Shown: one piece after another, positions 1 to 9,000 of the stretch
Layout: each line of letters opens with the position of its first letter
Numbering within the stretch: position 1 is the stretch's first letter
Origin: Allobrachymonas chironomi DSM 19884
Lineage (GTDB): Bacteria > Pseudomonadota > Gammaproteobacteria > Burkholderiales > Burkholderiaceae_C
Direction of reading: 5' to 3'
Length of the DNA: 64,000 bases
NCBI RefSeq assembly: GCF_000374625.1
Contig: NZ_KB894766.1
Location: forward strand, 432,173 to 496,172
Position numbers and translations under genes: made by a program
Notes under the pieces: generated by a model
What the model was told of the DNA's origin: nothing
What the model saw: only the letters and a program-made list of their open reading frames with translations
The model's database searches: none

Positions 1-845
1 TTGGCGCCCTGCTGCTGCGCGCCCGGCAGATCGACATAGACAATGGCGATGCGGCGCGTGGTGTCCAGCGTGGGCGCAATGCTGCGCACGGTGCCGCGCA
101 GCAGCTGGCCATCGGGCAGATCCACTTCGGCCGACATGCCGGGTTTGAGCGCTGCCAGATCCTGGCCGACCACCTCGGCGCGCCACTCCAGCCGACCCTG
201 GCGCACCATGCGGAACAGCTCGCTACCCGCCGGCACCACCGCTCCCACGGTGGCGCTGCGCGCAGAGATCACGCCGTTGTCCGGCGCCAGCACCCGGGTA
301 TAGCCCTGACGCAACTCCTGCGCGCGCAGGGCCGCACGCGCCGCCTCCACGCGCGCCGCCGAAGCCTTGGCCGCGGTATGGAACTGGTTGATCTGCTGGC
401 GGCTCAGCGCACCAGTGTCCTCGATGCTGCGCGCACGCTCGGCATTGGAGCGCGCATCGGCGGCCTGTGCCTCCGCTTCCAGCAGGGCAGCCCGGGCCTG
501 CAGCACATCGGCCTGCACGGTCTCGGCGGCAAATACCGCCAGCACCTGGCCCTTGCGCACCGTGTCACCCACATTCACGCGCAGCTCGGACAGGCGCAGG
601 CCATTGCTCTGCGAACCGATCACGGCCTCTTGCCAGGCGGCGATATTGCCGCTGACACCCAGCGTCAGCGGCACGCTGCCGGTCACCGGCTGCGTCACTT
701 CCACCGTCAGCGCCGGTCGCGCCGAGGCCGATGCAGGGGCGCTGGCGGCAGGGCGGCTGTCGCGCGCGCCCCAGTACCAGAATGCGGCCAGGCCCAGTAC
801 GGCCAGCAGCGCGACCAGGAGCCAGAGAGTCGTCTTGCGTGTCAT
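1..845 (-). CDS. RND efflux periplasmic adaptor (HlyD/MFP family), partial
   Basis: Membrane-fusion adaptor that would link an inner-membrane RND pump to the outer-membrane channel encoded just upstream. About 281 N-terminal residues are visible and the 3' end is cut by the window edge. The protein starts MTRKTTLWLLVALLAVLGL, an N-terminal membrane anchor, followed by a lipoyl-like segment, an Ala/Glu-rich helical hairpin (about residues 105-160) and the barrel start with APDNGVISARSATVGAVV, which is typical of the family. The ATG overlaps the stop of the outer-membrane factor gene by 4 bp (ATGA), so the two are translationally coupled. The RND pump itself presumably lies beyond the left edge. 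Substrate cannot be told. Confidence 0.88.
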   Translation of the reverse strand, partial: MTRKTTLWLLVALLAVLGLAAFWYWGARDSRPAASAPASASARPALTVEVTQPVTGSVPLTLGVSGNIAAWQEAVIGSQSNGLRLSELRVNVGDTVRKGQVLAVFAAETVQADVLQARAALLEAEAQAADARSNAERARSIEDTGALSRQQINQFHTAAKASAARVEAARAALRAQELRQGYTRVLAPDNGVISARSATVGAVVPAGSELFRMVRQGRLEWRAEVVGQDLAALKPGMSAEVDLPDGQLLRGTVRSIAPTLDTTRRIAIVYVDLPGAQQQGA

Positions 846-2302
846 GAAGCGGTTCCGTTGGGTTGGCCGGGGGCAGCCGGCGCCTGCCAGCCACCGCCCA
901 GTGCACGGTACAGCGCCACCCAGGCACTGTCCGTCTGCTGTCTCAGGGTGATGCGGGCCTGCTCGGCTGCCAGCATGTTGCGGCGCGCATCCTCGAGTTC
1001 GAGCATGCTGCCCATGCCGGCGCGGTAGCGCGCATCGGCGGCACGGAAGGCCTTGCGGTAGCCTTCCAGCGCGGCGTCGGTGCCGGCGCTGCGCTGGCGT
1101 GCGCTGTCGATCTCGAGCAGCGCAGTTTCGACTTCGCGCACGGCGTTGCGCACGGTGGCGCGGTACTGGCTGGCGGCAGCCTCGTAGGCGACGCGGGCGG
1201 CTTCGGCCTGAGCGCGGCGACGGCCTCCGTCGAACAAGGGCACGCTGATCGACAGCGGACCGATGCTCCAGCTGGTGGAATCGGCATCCATGCCGCCCAG
1301 GCTGATGTGGTTGCGCAGGATGTTGCCGCTCAGGCCAAGGCGCGGATAGCGCTGTGCCTCGGCCTGGCCGACATCGTCACTGGCCGCAGCCACTGCCTGC
1401 GCGGCTGCGTAGACATCCGGGCGCTGCTCCAGCACACGCGCCGGCACGCTGTCGAGCTGCAGCCAGGGTGCGCGGCCCTGGCGCGGGGCATCGAGCTGCT
1501 GCTGCAGCGCGTCTTCATCCAGCGCGGTCAGTGCCACCAGCGCCTTGCGCGCAGCGCTGCATTGCGCCTGCACCTCGGTCACGCGCGTGCTGGCCTGGGC
1601 GGCACCGGCCTGGGTCAGCGCATGCGTGGCCGGGGCGCTGAAACCGGCGCGTGCCAGATCGCCGGTCAGGCGCTCCGTATCGCGGCGCGATGTGGCATCG
1701 CGCCGGGCGGTATCGAGCTGGCCCTGGCAGCTGCGCAGGGCAAAGTACTGGTTGGCGACATCGGCCGCCAGCGAGACACGTGCCTCGTGCCATTGCGCCT
1801 CGGCTCCGGCCAGCCGCGCGCGGGCGGCGCTGCCGGCATGGCGCAGGCCGCCAAACAGGTCGATTTCCCAGTGCGCCTGCAGCCCGGCCTGGCTGCTCGT
1901 GGCCACCGGGGGTTCGCCAGTCGGCATGCCGGTGTTGAAGGTGCCGCGCTGCACGCCAGCCTGGCCGTCCAGCGTTGGCAGCTGGCTGGCGCGTGCGCCC
2001 ACGGCCGAGGCGCGTGCCTGGGCGATGCGCGCTGCCGCCTGGGCCAGCGTCGGGCTGGCCTGCTGCGCCGACTGCACCAGTTGCAGCAGGACCGGATCGT
2101 TCCAGTCCTGCCACCAGGACAGCAGCTGCCGTGTGCTGCCGTCGTGTGGCAGCTGCATCGGTGACGGCGCGCGCCAGTGCGTGGGCGCGGCGGCATCGGT
2201 CTGGCGTGGCGGCAGGCTCTGGCAGGCCGCCAGCAGCAGGGGCATGGCCAGCAGCAGCCAGCGCGAGGCCGGACTGCGCCTGGATACGGTGGCTTCAGGC
2301 AT
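842..2302 (-). CDS. RND efflux outer-membrane factor, NodT/OprM-type lipoprotein
   Basis: TolC-like outer-membrane channel of a tripartite efflux system, 486 residues. The chosen ATG at 2302 gives a lipoprotein signal ending LLLAAC, with the acylated Cys at residue 27. A longer open frame extends upstream but only shadows tetR. Two outer-membrane-efflux repeats follow, with the usual features: a helical stretch near PTLAQAAARIAQARA, the ALRSCQGQL region, and the second repeat with YPRLGLSG and SVPLFDGGRR. It overlaps the end of tetR by 8 bp and the adaptor start by 4 bp, so all three form one operon. Confidence 0.9.
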   Translation of the reverse strand: MPEATVSRRSPASRWLLLAMPLLLAACQSLPPRQTDAAAPTHWRAPSPMQLPHDGSTRQLLSWWQDWNDPVLLQLVQSAQQASPTLAQAAARIAQARASAVGARASQLPTLDGQAGVQRGTFNTGMPTGEPPVATSSQAGLQAHWEIDLFGGLRHAGSAARARLAGAEAQWHEARVSLAADVANQYFALRSCQGQLDTARRDATSRRDTERLTGDLARAGFSAPATHALTQAGAAQASTRVTEVQAQCSAARKALVALTALDEDALQQQLDAPRQGRAPWLQLDSVPARVLEQRPDVYAAAQAVAAASDDVGQAEAQRYPRLGLSGNILRNHISLGGMDADSTSWSIGPLSISVPLFDGGRRRAQAEAARVAYEAAASQYRATVRNAVREVETALLEIDSARQRSAGTDAALEGYRKAFRAADARYRAGMGSMLELEDARRNMLAAEQARITLRQQTDSAWVALYRALGGGWQAPAAPGQPNGTAS

Positions 2303-3056
2303 GCGGCGTCTCCGCCACCAGCGCCCAGGCGGGCGGCGTGGCCGGCTTCCAGTCCGGCAGGCCGGCCTGCTCGTCCAGCGGGCACTGGCGCAGCCGCGCC
2401 TCGTCGCGCAGCATGGCCATGGCATAGCGCGTCAGGTCTTCCACCAGCTGCTCGACCGCATCCGGCTGCTGCAGCACCTGCGGCGAGACCGAGCGCGTCA
2501 CATCCTGCAGGGCGATGTAGTGCAGCGTCATGCCGATCAGCGTCAGCGCCAGCCGCTGGATGCCGACATCGGCATCGGCCAGCCCCAGATGGCGGCAGAT
2601 CAGCTCCCACAGCGCCTGGTGCAAGGGGCGGATACGGGTATCGATTTCATACTGGCGCAGGCCGGTGGGCTCCAGCATTTCACGGATGTGCAGGCGCACG
2701 CAACACTGCACCAGATCATCCTGCTGCAGCACGTTGAGGCGCAGCCAGTACATCTGCCGCAGCGCCTGTTGCAGGGTCAGCTGCGGGTCCAGCATGGCCG
2801 CCTGCGTTTCCGGGCCTTCACCGAGCAGCTCCATCGGCTCGAGAAAGGCGCTGCGGTACAGGCCCTGCTTGTCGCCAAAGTAGTAGCTGATGGCCGAGAT
2901 GTTGACGCCGGCGGCCTGGGCAATGGCGCGCGTGGAGGTCTTGCTGAAGCCCTGTTCGGCAAACAGGCGCAATGCCGTATGCAGCAGGCGTTCGCGTGAC
3001 TGCTGGCTGTCAGATCGTGCAGACGAAGCGATCGCCTCGGGGTATTCGGGTTGCAT
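2295..3056 (-). CDS. TetR-family repressor of the efflux operon
   Basis: DNA-binding regulator of 253 residues. The N-terminal TetR helix-turn-helix is clear at about residues 22-70 (RERLLHTALRLFAEQGFSKT, then GVNISAISYYFGDKQGLY). The C-terminal part resembles the CerR/YbiH type (DUF1956-like). It is the first gene of the operon, its end overlaps the outer-membrane factor gene, and a perfect inverted repeat lies 18 bp before its start. This suggests it represses its own operon and is released by an efflux substrate, which is inference from context. Confidence 0.88.
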   Translation of the reverse strand: MQPEYPEAIASSARSDSQQSRERLLHTALRLFAEQGFSKTSTRAIAQAAGVNISAISYYFGDKQGLYRSAFLEPMELLGEGPETQAAMLDPQLTLQQALRQMYWLRLNVLQQDDLVQCCVRLHIREMLEPTGLRQYEIDTRIRPLHQALWELICRHLGLADADVGIQRLALTLIGMTLHYIALQDVTRSVSPQVLQQPDAVEQLVEDLTRYAMAMLRDEARLRQCPLDEQAGLPDWKPATPPAWALVAETPHA

Positions 3057-3074
3057 GCCGTCATGGTACGCGAG

Positions 3075-3092
3075 TTCAATCGTTTGATTGAA
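3075..3092. promoter_or_regulatory. Candidate TetR operator
   Basis: Perfect 7-bp inverted repeat TTCAATC-GTTT-GATTGAA immediately upstream of the tetR start. Size, symmetry and location fit a TetR-family operator controlling the efflux operon. No binding data; the assignment rests on position. Confidence 0.6.
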
Positions 3093-3176
3093 TCGGTTTG
3101 TATCCGGATTTTCCCCGAGCGTCCGGAAGGCAGACAGCCCGCACCATGCGGGCTGTCGTCACGCGTCAAGTGTGGC

Positions 3177-6062
3177 TCAACCCTGCCGTGGCAGACCGAA
3201 CGCCGCCTGCCACAAGTCCAGCCCGGCCGCCGCATGCAGCCGCATCATGTCTTCGGGGAAGGCAGTGGACTCCTCGTTCAGGCGCGCACGGTGCTGCAGC
3301 TTGCGCAGCTCGCGATAGGCGGCAGCCGCCTCGTGACCGACCGGGGCCGGCAGCATGCCGAGGTCATCGGCACGTTCCAGCAGCGCGATATTGCCGCGGT
3401 TTTCCAGCATCGCCGGAAACTCGCGGCCATGGCGCAGCACCAGGAACTGGGTGACGAACTCCACGTCCATCATGCCGCCCGGGCTGTGCTTGACATCGAA
3501 GCTGCCCGGCGGCACCGGATGCGCCTGGGCGACGCGCTGGCGCATCGCGATGATCTCGTCCTGCAAGGCGACAGGATCGCGCTCGGCGGTAATGACATCG
3601 CTGCGCAGGGCCTCGAAACGTGCCCGCAACGGCGGGCTGCCAAAGCAGCAGCGCGCCCGCGTCATGGCCTGGTGCTCCCAGATCCAGGCGGTATTGCTGC
3701 CGCGCTGCAGCTGGTAGGCCTCGTAGGCCTCCATATTGGTGGTCAGCAGGCCGGAGTTGCCATTCGGGCGCAGGGCGGTATCGATTTCATACAGATCACC
3801 TTCGCCGGTCTTGACGGTCAGCCAGGTGATCAGCTTGCGCACCAGGCCGGCATAGATCTCGCCGGCGCGCTCGTTGTCATCCTCGTAGCAGAACACCAGA
3901 TCCAGATCGCTGCCATAGCCCAGCTCCAGGCCGCCCAGCTTGCCGTAGGCGATGATGGCAAAGTGCTCGCTGATGTCGCTGTCGTCAGCGCCCTCGTAAC
4001 CCAGGCGCCGGGCGCGCGGCAGGTACTGCGCCCAGCACCAGCGCACCGCCACGTCCAGCACGGTATCGGCCAGCGCACTCAGGTCATCGGCCACCTGTTC
4101 CACCGTCAGCCGGTCATCCAGATCACGCGCCAGGATGCGGAAGGTTTCGGCGTGCATGGCGCGACGCAGCAGGTTGAGCAGCGCCTCCTCATCGTCCTCG
4201 CCGGTGCTCTGCAACGCCTGCAGGCGCAGCTGCAGGTCCTCGCGCAGCATCTCCGGGCTGAAACGCTGCTCCATCAGCGCATTGCTGGTGAGCTCGTCGA
4301 TCACCACCGGATGCTGCATCAGGTAGCGCGCCGGCCAGCGCGCCACGCCCAGCAGGCGCAGCAGGCGGTCATGGATCGCCGGGCGCTCCAGCAGCAGCGC
4401 CAGATAGCTCTCGCGGCGCAGCAGCGTCTCGATCCAGTCGATGAAACGCAGCACGCCGGCTTCGGTGATGCCGTGGCGCTGGCTGTCTTCTTCCTGCATC
4501 CATTGCAGGGTGCGCTGCATCAGGCGCATCAGGCGCACCCGGGTATCGATGCGCAGGCCCTGCACGCGCGTGTGCTCGCGCCATTCCTCCAGCCGGCGCG
4601 CCACGATGGAGCTCTCGTCCAGCATCGCCACCAGTTCGCCGATGTCGTCACTGGCCTGCGCCATGTCGGCCTGCCGGCCGTTGCCGTTTTTCTGGCAGTT
4701 GCCCTTGCTGCAGGACTGGTCGCCTCCCAGCAGGATGTCGAACTCGCTGGCCACCAGATCGCGATGGCGCAGCAGCTCCTGCATGAAGCTGCAGGTATCG
4801 GCATGGCCCATGCTGCGCGCAATCCAGGCCAGATCCTCCTCGGAGGTCGGCAGCAAGTGGGTCTGCTGGTCATCCAGGTACTGGATGCGGTGCTCCACCT
4901 GGCGCAGGAAGATATAGGCCTCGCTCAGGGCGGCGGCAATCTCGGGCGACATCAGGCCGGCGCGCTCCACCCGGTCCAGCGCACCCAGCGTCGGACGGGT
5001 ACGCAGCTCGGGGAAGTGGCCGCCGCGCACCACCTGCAGCAGCTGCACGATGAATTCGATTTCGCGGATGCCGCCACGCGACAGCTTGACGTCGTTGGCG
5101 CGCTCCGGCCGGCCGGCGCTGCGCTTGGTGGCGTGGTCGCGGATCTGCCGGTGCAGCACGCGCAGCGCCTCGAACACGTTGTAATCCAGGTAGCGGCGGA
5201 ACACGAAGGGCAGCACCACCTGGCGCAGCTGCTGGCCGGAACCGTTGGTCATCGAGGCACGCGGTGCCACCAGGCGACTCTTCATCCAGGCAAAGCGTTC
5301 CCACTCGCGGCCCTGCACCATCATGTACTCTTCGAGGGCATCGAGCGAAGTGACACTGGGGCCGGAATTGCCATTCGGTCGCAGTGCCAGGTCCACGCGG
5401 AACACGAAACCGTGCTCGGTGGTATCGCCGATCAGGCCATAGACGACCTTCACCACCCGCGTGAAATATTCCTGGAAGCTGGTGCTGCCGGCTCCGCTGC
5501 TGCGGCCTTCGGCATCGGGACGGCCGGCGGTTTCGCCATCGCATTCGTAGACATAGATCAGGTCGATGTCGCTGGAGACGTTGAGTTCGCGCGCGCCGAG
5601 CTTGCCCATGCCCATGATCCACAGGTTGCAGCGGCTGCCATCCGGCTTGAGCGGCGCACCGTAGCGGGCATCGAGCTGGGCAAAGGCTTCCTGACAGGCG
5701 ATATCGAGCGCAAATTCGGCCAGCCGGGTCACGCTCAGCGTCACCTCCTGCATCGCGGCACCGGTGTTGCAGTCCAGCGTAGCCAGCCGCTCCTGCACCA
5801 GCTGACGCAGCACGCGCAGCGCCGCACCCGGCTCATGCCCGCGCGCGCGCAGGGCGGCATAGGTCTGGCGCATGGCGGCCGGATCCGGCATGCCGGGTGC
5901 CAGCAGCGCCAGTTCGTTGGCATAGCGGCGGCGGATGCGCTGCACGAAGCGGGAATATCCCGCAAGGTCTTCTGAAACAGACGGTGTGCCATCCTGTGCC
6001 GGCGCAGCAGGCGGCGATAATGGTTCTGTCGGCGTCAGCGTGCCATTGTTGGTCATGTTCAT
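3177..6062 (-). CDS. glnE: Bifunctional glutamine synthetase adenylyltransferase/deadenylylase
   Basis: Adds and removes AMP on glutamine synthetase in response to PII, so it tunes ammonia assimilation. About 961 residues, the usual size. The tandem nucleotidyltransferase architecture is visible: an N-terminal deadenylylase half with KLGARELNVSSDIDLIYVYE (about residue 155) and a C-terminal adenylylase half with KLGGLELGYGSDLDLVF (about residue 705), both carrying the metal-binding SD.D motif, each followed by an RPNGNSG segment. The ATG at 6062 is preceded by AGGAAAG; another ATG lies six bases downstream. Its start is only 20 bp from that of divergent yhdP. The window also carries glnK and amtB of the same nitrogen circuit. 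Confidence 0.95.
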   Translation of the reverse strand: MNMTNNGTLTPTEPLSPPAAPAQDGTPSVSEDLAGYSRFVQRIRRRYANELALLAPGMPDPAAMRQTYAALRARGHEPGAALRVLRQLVQERLATLDCNTGAAMQEVTLSVTRLAEFALDIACQEAFAQLDARYGAPLKPDGSRCNLWIMGMGKLGARELNVSSDIDLIYVYECDGETAGRPDAEGRSSGAGSTSFQEYFTRVVKVVYGLIGDTTEHGFVFRVDLALRPNGNSGPSVTSLDALEEYMMVQGREWERFAWMKSRLVAPRASMTNGSGQQLRQVVLPFVFRRYLDYNVFEALRVLHRQIRDHATKRSAGRPERANDVKLSRGGIREIEFIVQLLQVVRGGHFPELRTRPTLGALDRVERAGLMSPEIAAALSEAYIFLRQVEHRIQYLDDQQTHLLPTSEEDLAWIARSMGHADTCSFMQELLRHRDLVASEFDILLGGDQSCSKGNCQKNGNGRQADMAQASDDIGELVAMLDESSIVARRLEEWREHTRVQGLRIDTRVRLMRLMQRTLQWMQEEDSQRHGITEAGVLRFIDWIETLLRRESYLALLLERPAIHDRLLRLLGVARWPARYLMQHPVVIDELTSNALMEQRFSPEMLREDLQLRLQALQSTGEDDEEALLNLLRRAMHAETFRILARDLDDRLTVEQVADDLSALADTVLDVAVRWCWAQYLPRARRLGYEGADDSDISEHFAIIAYGKLGGLELGYGSDLDLVFCYEDDNERAGEIYAGLVRKLITWLTVKTGEGDLYEIDTALRPNGNSGLLTTNMEAYEAYQLQRGSNTAWIWEHQAMTRARCCFGSPPLRARFEALRSDVITAERDPVALQDEIIAMRQRVAQAHPVPPGSFDVKHSPGGMMDVEFVTQFLVLRHGREFPAMLENRGNIALLERADDLGMLPAPVGHEAAAAYRELRKLQHRARLNEESTAFPEDMMRLHAAAGLDLWQAAFGLPRQG

Positions 6063-6082
6063 GCCTATCATCTTTCCTAGAC

Positions 6083-9000
6083 ATGCAGGAAGCCCAGGCC
6101 ACCCCCTCTCCCAGCACACCCTCTTCCCGACGCTGGCTGTCGCGCCTGCGGCGTGGGCTGGGTGTGCTGCTGGTGCTGGCCCTCAGCCTGATCGGGCTGC
6201 TGGCACTGCTCCTGCATCTCGTCATTTTGCCGCGAATCGATTCCTTCCGTCCGGCACTGGAAAATCTGGCCAGCCGCACGCTCGGAGCCCCGGTCGAAAT
6301 CGGCCGACTGAGCGTCACCGAGCGCGGCTGGAATCCGACCATCGCCATGGACGGGCTGGTACTGCGCGATGCCAGCGGCAGCGAAGGCCTGCATATCGCC
6401 CGGCTCAGCGCCACGGTATCGCTGCCGGCCACGCTGCGGCTGGGTTTCGAGCGGCTGCAGGTGGAGCAGCCACGGCTGCTGATGCAGCGGCGTGCCGATG
6501 GCGTGGTCGAAGTTGCCGGCCTGGAGCTGGCACAGGGCAAATCGGGCGATTCCGGTCCGGCGCTGGACTGGCTGTTGTCGCAGCCGCATATCGCCATCAC
6601 GCAAGGCAGCCTGCGCTGGAGCGATGCGCAGCGCGATGCACCACCGCTGCTGATGACCGATATCGGTGCCACCCTGAAAAACAGTGGCCTGCGCCACGAG
6701 CTGCAACTGCAGGCCACGCCGCCCTCCGGCTGGGGCCAGCCGATCCAGTTCGTCAGCGAATGGAGCCATCCGCTGTTCGGTGACCGCACCGTCTGGCGCG
6801 ACTGGACCGGCGTCGCCTATGCCGACCTGGCCGAGCTGGATCTGTCCGAACTGCGCCGCTACATGAGCCTGGGTCGCGGCATCGACCTGCGCCGCGGCAA
6901 GGGCCGCATGCGCGTCTGGGCCGACTTCAAGCAGATGCGCAGCAGCACCGCCACCGTCGAAGCCAACCTGAATGAAGTCGATGTGCGACTGGCAAAGGAC
7001 CTGCCGCCACTGGTGCTGAAGGACATGCGCAGCATGTTCAGCGTGCAGTTTGCCGCGGCCGACAACAACGAGGCCTACACGCTGGCCACGCAGCAGCTGG
7101 ATTTCACCACCCTGAGCGGCCAGCGCTGGAACAACGGCAATGTGCGGGTGGAACTGCGCAACGGCACCGACAGTGCCAGCAGCCGCGGCCATGTCGAAGG
7201 CGACAACTGGGATCTGGGCATCATCGGCGAGCTGGCCGGCAGCCTGCCGCTGGGCGATGCCGCCCTCGACGCGCTCTACACCTTCCAGCCGCGCGGCCAC
7301 ATGGAAGCGCTTTCGCTGGACTGGCAGGGCCGGCTTGACCAGCCCGACAGCTTTGCCGCCGTGGGCAAGGCCACGGACATCGGCTGGCAAGCCCAGCAGG
7401 GGCCCTACAACGCCCAGCGCCGCCGCTACGAGCCGGGCACGCCGGGCGTGGACGGTGCCGATGTGGAGTTCGCGCTGACCGAACGCGGTGGCCGCATGGG
7501 CATCGGCATGCACCGCGGCCATGTGACCCTGCCCGGCGTGTTCGAGGAGCCGCGCATCCCCTTCGACAGCCTCGATGCCGAGGTGCTCTGGCAAATCAAG
7601 GATGGCGTGATCCGCGCCACCCTGCCCGATGTGCGCTTTGCCAATGCCGATGCCCGTGGCCGGCTGCAGGCCAACTGGCGCACCCGTCCGCTGCAGCCGG
7701 GCGAACCGGACTCGGCGCGCTTCCCCGGCATCATCCAGCTGGATGCGCGCATGGAGCGCGCCAATGCCGCGCGCGTGCATCGCTACCTGCCGTTGTCGCT
7801 GGGCGAGCAGGCGCGTGCCTATGTGCGCGATGCGGTGCAGGCCGGCGAGATCCGCCACGCGCGCGTGCAGGTCGAAGGCGATCTGGAACACCTGCCGTCC
7901 GGCAAGGACGATGCCGGCCGCCAACTGCCGAGCAAGTTCCGCTTTGACGTGCCGCTCTACCAGGCGCGCTACCAGTTCGTGCCGCGCAGCCTGCAGCATG
8001 CCGGCGAGCTGCCCTGGCCGGCCCTGACCGATCTGCAGGGCAAGCTGATCATCGACCGCAACATGCTGCAGATCGTGGACGCCAGGGCCAGTTTCAGCAG
8101 CGCCCCCGACCTGCGCGTGCGTGAACTGGCCGCCACCATTCCCGATCTGGCCTCGCGCAACCTGACCGTGGGCGTGGCCGCCAGCGCCACCGGACCGCTG
8201 TCGCAGGCGCTGCATCTGGCCAATACCTCGCCGCTGGGCGAGATCGCCGGCAATGCGCTGCAGCAGGCCAGCGCCACCGGCGAGACCGACCTGGCGCTGG
8301 CGCTCGGCATTCCGGTGCACCAGATCCGCAACATCAAGGTCGATGGCCAGGTCACGCTCAAGGGCAACGATGTGCGCATCACGCCCACCACGCCGCTGCT
8401 GTCCGGCAGCACCGGCGTGGTCGCCTTTACCGACAAGGGCTTCGCGCTGCGTGATGTGCAAACCCGGCTGCTCGGCGGCCAGGCCCGGCTGGCAGGCGGC
8501 ATGGACCCGAAACGCCAGCCCGGCCAGCCGCGCCACATCATCTTCCATGCCGAAGGCGATATCAGTGGCGCCGGCCTGCGCGAGGCCAAGGAGCTGGGCT
8601 TTATCGCCGCGCTGGGCGCATCGATGGAAGGCCGCAGCGCCTACCGCGCGCGCCTGCAGTTTGATCGCGGTGCGCCCGAACTGACCATCGACAGCGATCT
8701 GATCGGCATGGCGGTGAACCTGCCGGCCCCGCTGGGCAAGAGCGCCGGCGAGAGTCTGCCGCTGCATTACGAAAACACCATTGTCAGCAACTACCAGGAC
8801 CGCCAGCGCGGCCAGCTGATGCCGGCCGAGGACCGGCTGCTGGTGCGCATCGGCAACCGGCTGTCGGTGCACTATGTGCGTGACGTGCGCGGCGACACGC
8901 CACGCGTGCTGCGCGGCAGTATCGCGGCCGGTGCGCTGGCGCACGAAAACCTGCCGCCACTGCCCGAGAGCGATGTGCATGCACTGGTGCTGCTCGACGA

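Noticed and set aside
3051..5975. Open frame of 974 codons on the plus strand opposite glnE
   Set aside because: Same reason: antisense to glnE, low-complexity composition, no start signals.
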